DNA of 64,000 nucleotides from Planctomycetia bacterium (GCA_030539295.1 JAUNSJ010000002.1:124001-188000); one strand, 5' to 3'. Counted from the stretch's first letter, positions 18,202 through 26,980 are shown. The notes: generated by a model from the sequence alone, not told the origin. Translations and numbers: made by a program.

Positions 18202-20331
18202 TCAAGATACGAGTTCAAAAACAGTCTCCTCAATTTGAGACCGTATCTTGGACAATTCTTTCTCTGTAGAGTCGGAAAAAGTCGTTGCACGATCTGAACC
18301 AAGTAGTTCCTCGCGGTAAAAAGTTTCCGCTACCTTGTCGGTCGAATCAATTTTCTCGCAAAAAAACCGATAGCAATTCATGATGAATTTATTGATTAGA
18401 TCATCCCAACCTGTCATATGTTGTTGAAGAAAAAAGTTCTTTTGTGAGTCAATGCGGTTGATAAGGTGATCTCTTAGCATGATTTTTATATCGTTCGTCG
18501 TTCTACTTGTATCGACATAATTGAAACCCGATTGTGCAAGAACCTGAACAGCATTTCCCCAATAAAAATAAGAAATATAGTCAAAAGATTGAAGCGGGAA
18601 CAAATTTTCTAATATAGAATAGAAATCCTGCTTATCAGCACCTAAATTACCTAGTAAGGACATTATCTCTGCTTCTGATACAGGACCAGGATATTCATTG
18701 TCTTCATTAGTGGAATCAGATTCAGTATTCTGTTCTACTATACTGTCAGGAGTTAAATTTTTTTCGTTCTGTGATTCAACGTGATAACTCTCAAAAGCAA
18801 CTTTTATATCCTCTAGAGCCTGACCTTGATCAATTTGACGTGGATACAAAATATCATCAAGTTCCTTGAGAACATAAAATATTGAATTCATTAACTGACA
18901 TAAATCATACTTAACCCTTGATTTTGCATCACTAATGGCAGCATAGTATGCGTTTACCAGATTACGCTGCTCGTTTGAAACAATCTGTATAAGTTGCGGA
19001 TACATATCTGTTGCGGCATCATTAATTCTCATGCTTCTGGTTGAGGCGTCGGAGAATATCGTAAGAAGACCTATTGTTTTTTGAGGGGAAAATCCATTCA
19101 TGGAATTCGAAGATGCATTAATAAAATCATCGAAACATGTGGCGAATACTCCTTTCACGTAGTTATTCAATGCATAGACATTTGCGAGAAATTCTTTAAG
19201 GGAATCTCTGACATCCGGAATAAATTTATTTCGGAGTTTAATGTAATCTAAAAGTCGTTGAGTAAGCTTGATTTTCGCTTCCAGACTTTCAGCACCCATA
19301 CCATGGATCTTGTCAACTATACTGCTGGTTTCTCTCATCATAAGACGTGCCGGCTGAAGTAATTTCGTACGTCCCCGCGATTCAACAAGAGTTGAGTAGA
19401 GTTTCTGTTCCAATTGTAGCAGTCCCGAGCCAGCTATCATTTCCTCGTTCTGTTGGATTCGTCCTTCCAATGCGGATGCCGCAGAGAGAAAAAAGACACC
19501 GTTTTCCGCTCCAAGTTTTGTTTTCTCACCCAGTTTTCGACGTGCAAAAGCAACAACCCGTTCGCGTTCCTTCTCATGAACTTCATCATATCTGTTGCAT
19601 ATAAATACCATGTCCTCGTAACCGTGATTAAGTAACATGTTATCAATAAAATTCATTTCGGTTTGGCTAGCTAGCGCAGAACAAGACATGACGAAAAGTA
19701 TCACGTCGGCCTTATCCAGATACCGTCGTGTAATCTCAGAACGTGATTCACATTCGTCGAGTCCTGGCGAGTCTATTATGACCACTCCATTTTTAAGCAA
19801 TGGAAGTGGCCAAAAAATTTCAACATGATCGTAAGGCAGATCATGTATTGACTCTGCGCTGCCATTCTCGGGGTCTTTGATAACTACATAGTCTTCAAGT
19901 TCATTAATCCCGATTTCGAGTGGTTCAATTCGTACGCGTCCCTGTCGTCGCAAATATTCTTTGGCGCGAACTGGCAGGTCTGCGAAAGCTACCTTCTTCA
20001 AAGAGAGTTTTGCTCCAGGAGCCTTGAAATGTACCACGGCTTTTTTTTCTTCACCCCATTTTACTTCATTGATAACAGCAGTACAGGGAGTTGCAAAGTT
20101 AGGGAGAATTTCTTCCCCCAACAATGAATTAATAAAAGTACTTTTCCCTCGCTTAAAGGAACCAAGTACAACGACTTTCAATGCGGAATCTTTCATCTTG
20201 TTGCGGATGGTTTCAATAGATTCTGCTGAATTGCTTTTCACCGATGTAAAAATCTGGTGAAGTCGCTGCGCACAATTCAACAGAATCTGTTGCGATTTCG
20301 CATATTGCTCCAGTTTGGAATGTTCCGTCAT
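18202..20331 (-). CDS. Dynamin-like GTPase 1
   Basis: A 709-residue large GTPase of the bacterial dynamin-like family, whose members bind and reshape membranes. The G domain is complete: G1 GSFKRGKS (57-64), G2 Thr in PCTAVINEV (near 84), G3 DSPG (187-190) and G4 NRYD (246-249). The rest is helical and charged. I see no long hydrophobic or glycine-rich membrane paddle, unlike its neighbour, so it may depend on a partner to reach membrane. Its ATG overlaps the stop of the next dynamin gene as ATGA, which indicates translational coupling. The two share nearly identical G motifs and probably arose by duplication. It is the last gene of the block. Base use is AT-richer than the flanking helicase. 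Confidence 0.88.
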   Translation of the reverse strand: MTEHSKLEQYAKSQQILLNCAQRLHQIFTSVKSNSAESIETIRNKMKDSALKVVVLGSFKRGKSTFINSLLGEEILPNFATPCTAVINEVKWGEEKKAVVHFKAPGAKLSLKKVAFADLPVRAKEYLRRQGRVRIEPLEIGINELEDYVVIKDPENGSAESIHDLPYDHVEIFWPLPLLKNGVVIIDSPGLDECESRSEITRRYLDKADVILFVMSCSALASQTEMNFIDNMLLNHGYEDMVFICNRYDEVHEKERERVVAFARRKLGEKTKLGAENGVFFLSAASALEGRIQQNEEMIAGSGLLQLEQKLYSTLVESRGRTKLLQPARLMMRETSSIVDKIHGMGAESLEAKIKLTQRLLDYIKLRNKFIPDVRDSLKEFLANVYALNNYVKGVFATCFDDFINASSNSMNGFSPQKTIGLLTIFSDASTRSMRINDAATDMYPQLIQIVSNEQRNLVNAYYAAISDAKSRVKYDLCQLMNSIFYVLKELDDILYPRQIDQGQALEDIKVAFESYHVESQNEKNLTPDSIVEQNTESDSTNEDNEYPGPVSEAEIMSLLGNLGADKQDFYSILENLFPLQSFDYISYFYWGNAVQVLAQSGFNYVDTSRTTNDIKIMLRDHLINRIDSQKNFFLQQHMTGWDDLINKFIMNCYRFFCEKIDSTDKVAETFYREELLGSDRATTFSDSTEKELSKIRSQIEETVFELVS

Positions 20332-22409
20332 AATGCGATCTCGACAATAATATCACTAAGTTGCGTATTAAGTTTATCCAAAGTATTTTCAGACTCGTCC
20401 AACTTTTCTAAAATCTTTTTCGATTCAGATTCTCCTTTTTCTTTATCCCGAACAGCATTATCAGCAAGTTCAATTACAGCCTGTATCTGATCATTTAACC
20501 CTTGGCTAAGGAGCTGGGCGAGATTTTCTGTACTTTCGTAGATCTTATCGGAGATTTGCTGTGCCATCTCGTGCGAATGTTCCCTTACTTCGTCAACATA
20601 GCATTGAACAGCTTTTTCCTTTATCTTTGAGGAAATTTGTTTCATTTTAAACATGGCCTGCAAGGAACCACTTCCGATAGCTATGGCTCCGATGGCGAAT
20701 GGACTTAAGGGACCTAAAAGGAGTGTCGCTCCAACAACAAGTCCGAGTGAAATACCAAAATTCTTCAACACTTCCTTGTAACCAAAAGTTGCACCTAACA
20801 TGGCACCTCCTGGTCCGGTTAATACCCACCCTCCAACGCCCGCAAGTAATCTTTCCACGCCTGAAGCAGTAGTGGCCTGATTCACTTCGCTCTGGTCGAC
20901 AGAAATTCCAGAGAGATCTGCACGAATATTCTCTATTGAATTCATAATACCTTCTATGTCATCCTGGATAGCGATGAGTATGCATTCCATTTGGTTTTTA
21001 ACCATCGGTGCAATAATATTGTTACACCATCTTGTCTGAATGAGTTCCGCTTGTTCTCCCAATGCAGTCCTAAGTTCTTCTGTAATAGCGTCAATTTTTG
21101 TTTGTTTCCAGAAGATATCTTTAGCCGATAATGTCGTCTGTGGCTCAAAAGAACTCATTTCAGATACGAGCTCGCAAGGATATTGTTGCGAATAGAAATC
21201 GAATGCTTTATGCAAAACATTTTCTTTCAACTCATACCGTTTGTTAGTGAATTTGTCAATAAGCTGCTTGATTCGTTTCTTTTCTGTCTCGGCTCTTTCG
21301 TGAGCAATAGCGGCCTTTTTTTGTAAGGTCTCAAGAGTTTCCATCTGCATATGTTTCGAGTCGCGAACATCCTTTCGGATCGCCACGATTTCATGTAACA
21401 TTTTCTTGGCCGGATGAATAATTTTAATCTTACCGCGATTTTCAAACAGATAAGTATAAAGAAAACTTTCCAGATCTGTTATACCAGACTCGTCAATGAG
21501 TCGTTTCGCGTTTTCCGGATCTCCTTTCCAAAGTCGTCCATCAAGAGCTTTGTACGCGGAAATGAAAAATATTCCCTTATCGGGACCAAGTTTTGTGACC
21601 GCGCCGAGTTTCTTTTTCGCGTAGTCAATAACTCTTTGACGTTCCTTTTCCCGGACCTCGTCAAAGCGATTGCAGATGAAAATAATGTCTTCATAACCAT
21701 ACGCATGGAGATTGTTTTGGATAAAATCCATTTCGGCCTTACCTGCCAGTGCGGAACACGATTGGACAAAGAGTACAACGTCTGCCTTTTCCAAATATCG
21801 TTCAGTAACTCTGGTTCGGGATTCATGTTCATCCAAACCGGGAGAATCGATAATTTCAATTCCATTTTTGCAAAGTTCCAGCGGCCAGAGCACTTCTGCA
21901 TGATCAAACGGGCTTTCTGTAATCGATTTTGCTTGATCTTTCGATGGGTCTGGTATAACGACATAATGCTCCAGTTCACTTGGTGGGATGGTGATAGGCG
22001 GTACGCAGGCCTCATTGGCATGACGATTTATGTGCGAAGCCGCTTCCGGGGTTAATTCTTCCGGTAGTTGTTTTGGAATGGGATTTTTGAAATGAATATG
22101 AATTTCCTTTTCATCGTTCCATTTGACTTCGTTAATAACTGCGGTACAGGGAGTGGCAAAATTAGGAAGGACATCCTCTCCAAGAAGTGCATTAATAAAT
22201 GTACTCTTGCCACGCTTAAATGATCCAAGTACCATGACTCGAAAATGTTCATCTGCCATTTGTGCTTTAAAACTTGTCAGGATTTTTGATTTGTTCTCCT
22301 GACCAATCCCTTTACAAATGGCAACTGCACGATCACAAATACGTACAATCTCGTCGCGTTTTGCCATAAATTTTTCAGACATATTATCGACACTGTTAAC
22401 AGTACTCAT
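20328..22409 (-). CDS. Dynamin-like GTPase 2 with hydrophobic membrane segment
   Basis: A 693-residue dynamin-family GTPase. G1 is GSFKRGKS (62-69), G3 is DSPGLDEHES and G4 is NRFD, closely matching GTPase 1. The N-terminal helix precedes the G domain as in bacterial dynamins. A long glycine-rich hydrophobic stretch (about residues 530-600, including GGWVLTGPGGAMLGATFG and VVGATLLLGPLSPFAIGA) resembles the membrane-inserting paddle of BDLP-type proteins. A charged C-terminal coiled coil follows. An AGGAGAT ribosome-binding site supports the start. It lies 33 bases after GTPase 3 and overlaps GTPase 1 by four bases, so the two likely work as a membrane-bound and soluble pair. Confidence 0.9.
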   Translation of the reverse strand: MSTVNSVDNMSEKFMAKRDEIVRICDRAVAICKGIGQENKSKILTSFKAQMADEHFRVMVLGSFKRGKSTFINALLGEDVLPNFATPCTAVINEVKWNDEKEIHIHFKNPIPKQLPEELTPEAASHINRHANEACVPPITIPPSELEHYVVIPDPSKDQAKSITESPFDHAEVLWPLELCKNGIEIIDSPGLDEHESRTRVTERYLEKADVVLFVQSCSALAGKAEMDFIQNNLHAYGYEDIIFICNRFDEVREKERQRVIDYAKKKLGAVTKLGPDKGIFFISAYKALDGRLWKGDPENAKRLIDESGITDLESFLYTYLFENRGKIKIIHPAKKMLHEIVAIRKDVRDSKHMQMETLETLQKKAAIAHERAETEKKRIKQLIDKFTNKRYELKENVLHKAFDFYSQQYPCELVSEMSSFEPQTTLSAKDIFWKQTKIDAITEELRTALGEQAELIQTRWCNNIIAPMVKNQMECILIAIQDDIEGIMNSIENIRADLSGISVDQSEVNQATTASGVERLLAGVGGWVLTGPGGAMLGATFGYKEVLKNFGISLGLVVGATLLLGPLSPFAIGAIAIGSGSLQAMFKMKQISSKIKEKAVQCYVDEVREHSHEMAQQISDKIYESTENLAQLLSQGLNDQIQAVIELADNAVRDKEKGESESKKILEKLDESENTLDKLNTQLSDIIVEIAL

Positions 22410-22442
22410 TTTTTGTATCTCCTATAGTTCGTTTGTTATAAT

Positions 22443-24275
22443 TCAATTAACCTGTACTAAAGCTAATTGTAAAGTTTTTATTTCATCCAGCTGCTTTTGC
22501 AAACATTGGAATTCGGCTTCGTCAGCTTCCTTTCCTGAATCTGCTTTTATGGCCTCAAGTTGCGCATTATACCATTGTTTTTTCTCGTCGCGAATGTGTT
22601 TGACAGCATCTACGTATTTTTGTTGAAGCACCTGTTTGGCTTTATCAGAAATTTTCTGAAACAAATACGGGACGAATTTGCTGATTTCATTTCGAATGGT
22701 TTCTTTTTGTTCATCAGTTTCTGCTTTATACTTTCTTTCTGAAATGTAAGCGAAAGACGCCGCCACAATGGGGCCAATTGGTCCGAAGAAAAGATACGCG
22801 CCCGTTCCTGCGACAGCAAAACCGACCCGTTTCATCAATTGCTTACTCTGAAGATTATCGACAGATAATTGTTCGCTAATACCAGCGCCATTAGTCTCTG
22901 TTGGTAAGGGTATGCTTGCACTCTGAATAAATTCAGTCCAATTCCCCGTTTGTTTTAAGGCTTCCTGGTTAAGCCACCGGAAGTCGCTTTCAACGAGAGT
23001 CGTAATAGAATTGCCTACTAACGAAGCTATTTCTCCAAAGCAACGCGAAACCTGGAATGGAAACTCCTGTTCCCACCACAAGGCCGGATTGACAGCTTTG
23101 TCAAGTTCCTTTTGCAGACTTTGCGTCATTTCTTTTTCTTTGTTGTAGAGTTGCTCCTGAAGAACAGTTCCAATTTTTAGTCCACGGCTATCCATTTCAA
23201 GTTCTAAATCGTTCCATAGAAGCGCATCGGCGTCAAGTTTACGTTTAAGAGTCTGCTGATATTCTTCTTTTTCTTCCTGCGTCTTGTGAAAGACATTTAT
23301 TCGTGTTTGAAGGCCGTTTAGATAGAGATTAAGTAAATTCTCAAGTTGAGTTTTTATCTGATCTGTTCTTGCTAAACTGTGTTCAGGATCAGAGGCCCAG
23401 CGATCTATCCCCGACCGCATGGAATCTACACCGACCGGAATGGAATATTCATTTGGAGTTTCTATATTTGAGTCGTCGTGACCTTCTGCCAACCAGATTT
23501 CGGCTTGCGGATACCACGATTGTATGCGAGTGCGAATGTTCTCCGCAAGAGCCGGACGTTCCTTGACGGGCACACGGTCGATCATGGTAATGACAATAGC
23601 TACTCGCGGCACACGAGTCGAATAGACATGTTCTTCGAGATAAGTACGTTCGGATATACTCAAAGGCGTTGTAGCACCAACTACAAGCAGGACGGCATCG
23701 GAACTGCGAACGGCTTCGGTTGCTAGCTGTTCCCTGAAAGTTTCTGTATCATCCATTCCGGGTGTGTCGATGAACTCCAACTGTTTTTGGTCCAGCCAGA
23801 TCAATGGAACTTGGTACAAATAATACCCGGATTGTGCTATTTCTGGCGTGATTTCTTCTGTTGGATAAAATGTGTCAAGTTCCTTCCTGCTATATGTATT
23901 GTCGTCATTTTTTATGCAAAACCAAAGTTTGCTCTCTGGTCCATATTCAATATGAGTCAAGACAGTTGTCGTAGGAAGATCACCTGTTGGCAACTCAGTT
24001 TCAAGCAGCCGGTTAATGAGTGTACTTTTGCCACGACAGAAAGAACCAGCGACGGTTACGGAGAATGACGCTGATCCGAAAAGAGTCTGTATTCTTTTGT
24101 ACTCCGACAGAAGCCCTTGGTCACAGGTTTCCTCAAGATAGGGTGCCAGTTGATTGGCAATATCTTTCAAGAGTTTTCGTGATGTGTCCTCAGTGGCAGC
24201 GGTACTTTCGTTTGTAAATGCCAATGAAGAATCCTGTTCCGGTTGTGTTTTTTGCTCGTGCTGATTTTCAGTCAT
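22443..24275 (-). CDS. Dynamin-like GTPase 3, divergent
   Basis: A 610-residue dynamin-family GTPase that differs clearly from the adjacent pair. G1 is GSFCRGKS (77-84), G2 includes PTTTVLTHIEYG, G3 is DTPGMDD, and the region ITMIDRVP carries the G4-like Asp but not the usual NKxD. A short hydrophobic, glycine-rich segment (about 490-515, VGFAVAGTGAYLFFGPIGPIV) could insert into membrane. A Glu/Lys-rich coiled coil forms the C-terminus. The start has AAAGGAA upstream. It lies between the TerD-like gene and the dynamin pair with only short gaps, so it is part of the same operon. Confidence 0.87.
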   Translation of the reverse strand: MTENQHEQKTQPEQDSSLAFTNESTAATEDTSRKLLKDIANQLAPYLEETCDQGLLSEYKRIQTLFGSASFSVTVAGSFCRGKSTLINRLLETELPTGDLPTTTVLTHIEYGPESKLWFCIKNDDNTYSRKELDTFYPTEEITPEIAQSGYYLYQVPLIWLDQKQLEFIDTPGMDDTETFREQLATEAVRSSDAVLLVVGATTPLSISERTYLEEHVYSTRVPRVAIVITMIDRVPVKERPALAENIRTRIQSWYPQAEIWLAEGHDDSNIETPNEYSIPVGVDSMRSGIDRWASDPEHSLARTDQIKTQLENLLNLYLNGLQTRINVFHKTQEEKEEYQQTLKRKLDADALLWNDLELEMDSRGLKIGTVLQEQLYNKEKEMTQSLQKELDKAVNPALWWEQEFPFQVSRCFGEIASLVGNSITTLVESDFRWLNQEALKQTGNWTEFIQSASIPLPTETNGAGISEQLSVDNLQSKQLMKRVGFAVAGTGAYLFFGPIGPIVAASFAYISERKYKAETDEQKETIRNEISKFVPYLFQKISDKAKQVLQQKYVDAVKHIRDEKKQWYNAQLEAIKADSGKEADEAEFQCLQKQLDEIKTLQLALVQVN

Positions 24276-24335
24276 TGTGTTCCTTTCGAAATAATGATTG
24301 TTGTGGAAAAATGCGATATCGCTGATCTAATTGAT

Positions 24336-24935
24336 TTATTCAAGTTCTACTCCATACATTAAAGCAAGCTCACGCAACCCGCTTGTAAAGAATTTTTTGA
24401 TAGTTTGAAAGATCCATGAATTACCTTGCCTCTGAAGGGATCCAAAAATGAGTCCGGTATTTTCACCCGGCGCGTTACTTAACTTGTAACGACAAATCTC
24501 CTTTCCGTTGCCATTTAAAATACGGACGTAAGCAGAAGGTACATCGCCAAAATTGTGCTTACGTTTCTGCGCTTCGTAGATCGTCACGGCAATAACAACT
24601 TCAACAACATCGCGGGGAATGAGGCTAAGATCAATGTCCATGGATTCTGCGTCGATAATTTCGGTGCCGTCTTGCTGTGACGCCAATTCTCCTGTAGTGC
24701 TACTTGAGCTGTCTCCCAGACAATCGCCCAAATGTTTAATACAACCATTTGGAAAATCCAATTGATTGTAATAAATGAAATCCTCATTAGAGCGTACTGT
24801 TTTTTCTTCGTTCAAGAGAAAACAGGAAAGGTCTAAATCCACAGCCGAACCATTTGCTTCATTGGCGTCCCATCCGAGAGCAACATGAAACAAAGAATGA
24901 TTCTGCTTAGTGTTATTGCTGTTACTACCGATCAT
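24336..24935 (-). CDS. TerD-family stress protein
   Basis: A 199-residue cytoplasmic protein of the TerD fold, known from tellurite-resistance and general stress operons, where members bind calcium. Recognisable parts are ALGWDANE, DLDLSCFLL, FPNGCIKHLGD, VVIAVTIYEAQKRKHNFGDV, AYVRILN and a final GLRELALMYGVELE. The canonical acidic loop (GDNRTGxGxGDDE type) is replaced by a Ser/Thr/Gln-rich, longer loop after GDCLGDSS, so calcium binding may be changed. It lies 33 bases after the M48 protease gene and 60 bases before GTPase 3. Ter proteins are known to occur near membrane-stress and conflict genes; a sensor or scaffold role here is an inference. Confidence 0.85.
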   Translation of the reverse strand: MIGSNSNNTKQNHSLFHVALGWDANEANGSAVDLDLSCFLLNEEKTVRSNEDFIYYNQLDFPNGCIKHLGDCLGDSSSSTTGELASQQDGTEIIDAESMDIDLSLIPRDVVEVVIAVTIYEAQKRKHNFGDVPSAYVRILNGNGKEICRYKLSNAPGENTGLIFGSLQRQGNSWIFQTIKKFFTSGLRELALMYGVELE

Positions 24936-24968
24936 ATGTATTTTTCACTCTATGAATTAGGGGCTAAT

Positions 24969-26195
24969 TTAAAAAGGGCGCTTTGCCGGGGCAGGCAGTC
25001 TGTCTTTTGCAGTTTGATACCAGGCCCGAATTTCGCGACTGCGGATTGAACCGAACGGATGGTCCTGAAATGCAATTGCACAAGATTGCAAGGCTTTGTC
25101 GTAAAGAGAATTGTCGATTAAGTCTGAATAGTTCTCCGTTTGTTTGACGTATTCTTCAATGTCAATCTTGTCCATGACCCGAGAGCTGCCACATGCAAGT
25201 CGCAACATGGTTTTCACGACCGGGCTTTCGCTTCCCATGACATAGGCAGCAACGCGGTCCGCGGAAAATTCACTTCGCCGTGACCAAAATGCCAGGCCAA
25301 GTTGTAACGGGAGACTTATACTGGAAATTAACATAGACCCTGCGCCAGCAATAAAATGCGCCAACGTTGTATACAAAACATGATGACAAAGAATATGTCC
25401 ACACTCGTGAGCGATTACACATTTGAGTTCATCGGGGGGGAACAGATCGACAAGTCCAGAGGTCAATGTAATAAATGGTTTGGTATCTCCCATAGTGTAA
25501 GCGTTTGGATAAGGATCCAGAGCCAAGTACATTTCTGGTACATCAATTCCAATCGTTTCGCAAGTTTCAGCCAGATAATTGTGTATCTCCGGCAACTGTC
25601 TTGTTGATATTCTCACACTTGAAGCCAAATTGAGTCCGGAGTACAGCTTTTCGGAAAATTGCTTCAGAAACAGTTTGGATAAATTTGCCAGACCGGGAAT
25701 TGCTTCTAATGCATCCAGCGCTTGGCGATCAAGCGGGTGGATAAATTGTTTGTAATCAATCGTGCGAGGTTTGAACAGACAACAATCTTGTGAATCCAAA
25801 GGAGTCAAAAGTGTTTCATCCCGGTCGAAAAGGGATGAAGCCCCAGAAGTAAAATCCGTTCGGAAGGACTCTTGTTCAGTCCCTGATTCTTTCCCAGAAA
25901 TTCCATCTTGTCGCGGTTCAAATTCCTTGCTCCCGCCTGTTATCGGAGTCTCTCCTTGCAGTGAAACAGAAGCGTCTGCTATTGGTACTGAATTGTCTTT
26001 TTTTGTACGATGAGCCTTTGGCTCTTCACTTACCACCGCAGGAAATGAAAGACCTTTAATTTGACCGGCTAATCCGGTTTGACCGTTTAGTTTGACGAGT
26101 GTCCCCGAAGTTATCTTGCCGTCAAGGACATATTGCATCATTTGTCCTTCTGTAACTTCTATCCACATGCCATTCATTTTAATTTCAATCTTCAT
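24969..26195 (-). CDS. M48-family metalloprotease with N-terminal GYF_2-like domain
   Basis: A 408-residue probable membrane-associated zinc protease. The start at 26195 is preferred to 26252 because CGGAG sits seven bases upstream. Residues 1-50 (ending LAGQIKGL) resemble the GYF_2/DUF4339 module. A Ser/Glu-rich linker leads to the M48 domain with HECGH near 264 (zinc ligands and catalytic Glu) and EFSADR near 307 (third ligand). A hydrophobic segment (FIAGAGSMLISSISLPLQLGL) lies between them, as in HtpX/Oma1-type enzymes. M48 proteases degrade damaged membrane proteins or process peptides. Placement between the GYF_2 mini-gene and TerD suggests a stress-activated protease in the dynamin block. 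Confidence 0.87.
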   Translation of the reverse strand: MKIEIKMNGMWIEVTEGQMMQYVLDGKITSGTLVKLNGQTGLAGQIKGLSFPAVVSEEPKAHRTKKDNSVPIADASVSLQGETPITGGSKEFEPRQDGISGKESGTEQESFRTDFTSGASSLFDRDETLLTPLDSQDCCLFKPRTIDYKQFIHPLDRQALDALEAIPGLANLSKLFLKQFSEKLYSGLNLASSVRISTRQLPEIHNYLAETCETIGIDVPEMYLALDPYPNAYTMGDTKPFITLTSGLVDLFPPDELKCVIAHECGHILCHHVLYTTLAHFIAGAGSMLISSISLPLQLGLAFWSRRSEFSADRVAAYVMGSESPVVKTMLRLACGSSRVMDKIDIEEYVKQTENYSDLIDNSLYDKALQSCAIAFQDHPFGSIRSREIRAWYQTAKDRLPAPAKRPF

Positions 26196-26286
26196 TTTTT
26201 TGCTCCGTTTCTCTGTTTCGCATTGTGATTCCGCTATAGCGTCTTTCCACAAAAGTTACTGTTCGCTCGTATGTCTATTGATTAAG

Positions 26287-26490
26287 TCAGCACAAATAAA
26301 GTAAAGGTATGGTGATGTGTCGGACAAACATGTCCCCAAATACAGAAAAGTCTTTACAGAGTTTCCACGTTATCCCGTCTTCAGACAGTTCCGTGTTAGC
26401 GGTGACTTTGCCTTGTGTGATGAGAGTTTTTATGTGTTCGTTTTCGTACGGTCCGAAGGGGGCGCTATTGTGCTTTATATAGTATGCCAT
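26287..26490 (-). CDS. Small GYF_2-like protein
   Basis: A 67-residue protein with a GYF_2/DUF4339 signature: YYIKHN, PFGPYENEHIKTLI, GKVTANTELSEDG and a Trp. This module is thought to mediate protein-protein contact in bacterial membrane proteins. A strong AGGAGG ribosome-binding site lies seven bases before the ATG, which argues that it is a real gene. The hydrophobic C-terminus (ITIPLLYLC) is short. It is the first gene of the minus-strand block, 91 bases upstream of the M48 protease, which carries a similar module at its own N-terminus. It could be an adaptor for the protease or a fragment of a larger ancestor. Confidence 0.65.
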   Translation of the reverse strand: MAYYIKHNSAPFGPYENEHIKTLITQGKVTANTELSEDGITWKLCKDFSVFGDMFVRHITIPLLYLC

Positions 26491-26583
26491 ACCCGGTCCT
26501 CCTGTGGAATTTTTGTTTACGTGACGGTAATGTACACGCTTACTGATGACCTTGAAGCAAACAAGAAACGGAAACAGAGAGAA

Positions 26584-26652
26584 CCGACTCCTTAAGCCTG
26601 TTGGTTTCGTACTCTTTCCACGGAGATTTATGACAACAGATTAAGGAGTCGG
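26584..26652 (-). promoter_or_regulatory. Long-armed inverted repeat upstream of the GYF_2 gene
   Basis: Perfect 12-bp arms CCGACTCCTTAA (26584-26595) and TTAAGGAGTCGG (26641-26652) with a 45-base loop. Read on the minus strand, the second arm is followed by a pyrimidine-rich run, which would suit an attenuator in the leader of the block. A protein-binding site or a remnant of a mobile element is also possible. Confidence 0.45.
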
Positions 26653-26911
26653 CACTCCCTGTTTCGCCTGTATATACGGACGGATAGAACCGCCCTGACA
26701 TTTAAGACGTTAAGAGAGCACCGCCCCTCAACGTTACTCATAAAATTTAAGTCTTGCGACTAGGTGGAAATGACGAAACAGCAACGTTGAACGAAAGTAG
26801 CTTTAAATTGTTTTTAAGTCAGTATTCTGTAAAAGTTCCCCTTTTCCTATTTGCCCTTGTGTAAATTGCTCTGCCAACATGTCAGAACACTTTTAGTTTA
26901 CACGACAGAAA

Positions 26912-26972
26912 TTCCGTGTCAAGTGTTTTTTCGATTTTTTGTTGAATTTTTGTCAAAAAACCTGACACGGAA
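26912..26972 (-). terminator. Probable terminator of the HzsA-related operon
   Basis: Arms TTCCGTGTCA (26912-26921) and TGACACGGAA (26963-26972) pair perfectly and extend inward imperfectly through complementary T and A runs. It begins 9 bases after the stop codon at 26981. No separate T-tail is obvious, so the class of terminator is uncertain. Confidence 0.5.
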
Positions 26973-26980
26973 CGGGAGTA

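Larger units (their letters stand above)
26491..26980. other. Intergenic leader of the dynamin-TerD block, 490 bases
   Basis: No gene is supported here. It holds a 12-bp inverted repeat at 26584-26652, a shorter repeat (GTGTAAA/TTTACAC, near 26863-26902) and the probable terminator of the upstream HzsA-related gene at 26912-26972. No clear -35/-10 pair for the minus-strand block could be picked by eye. Confidence 0.5.
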
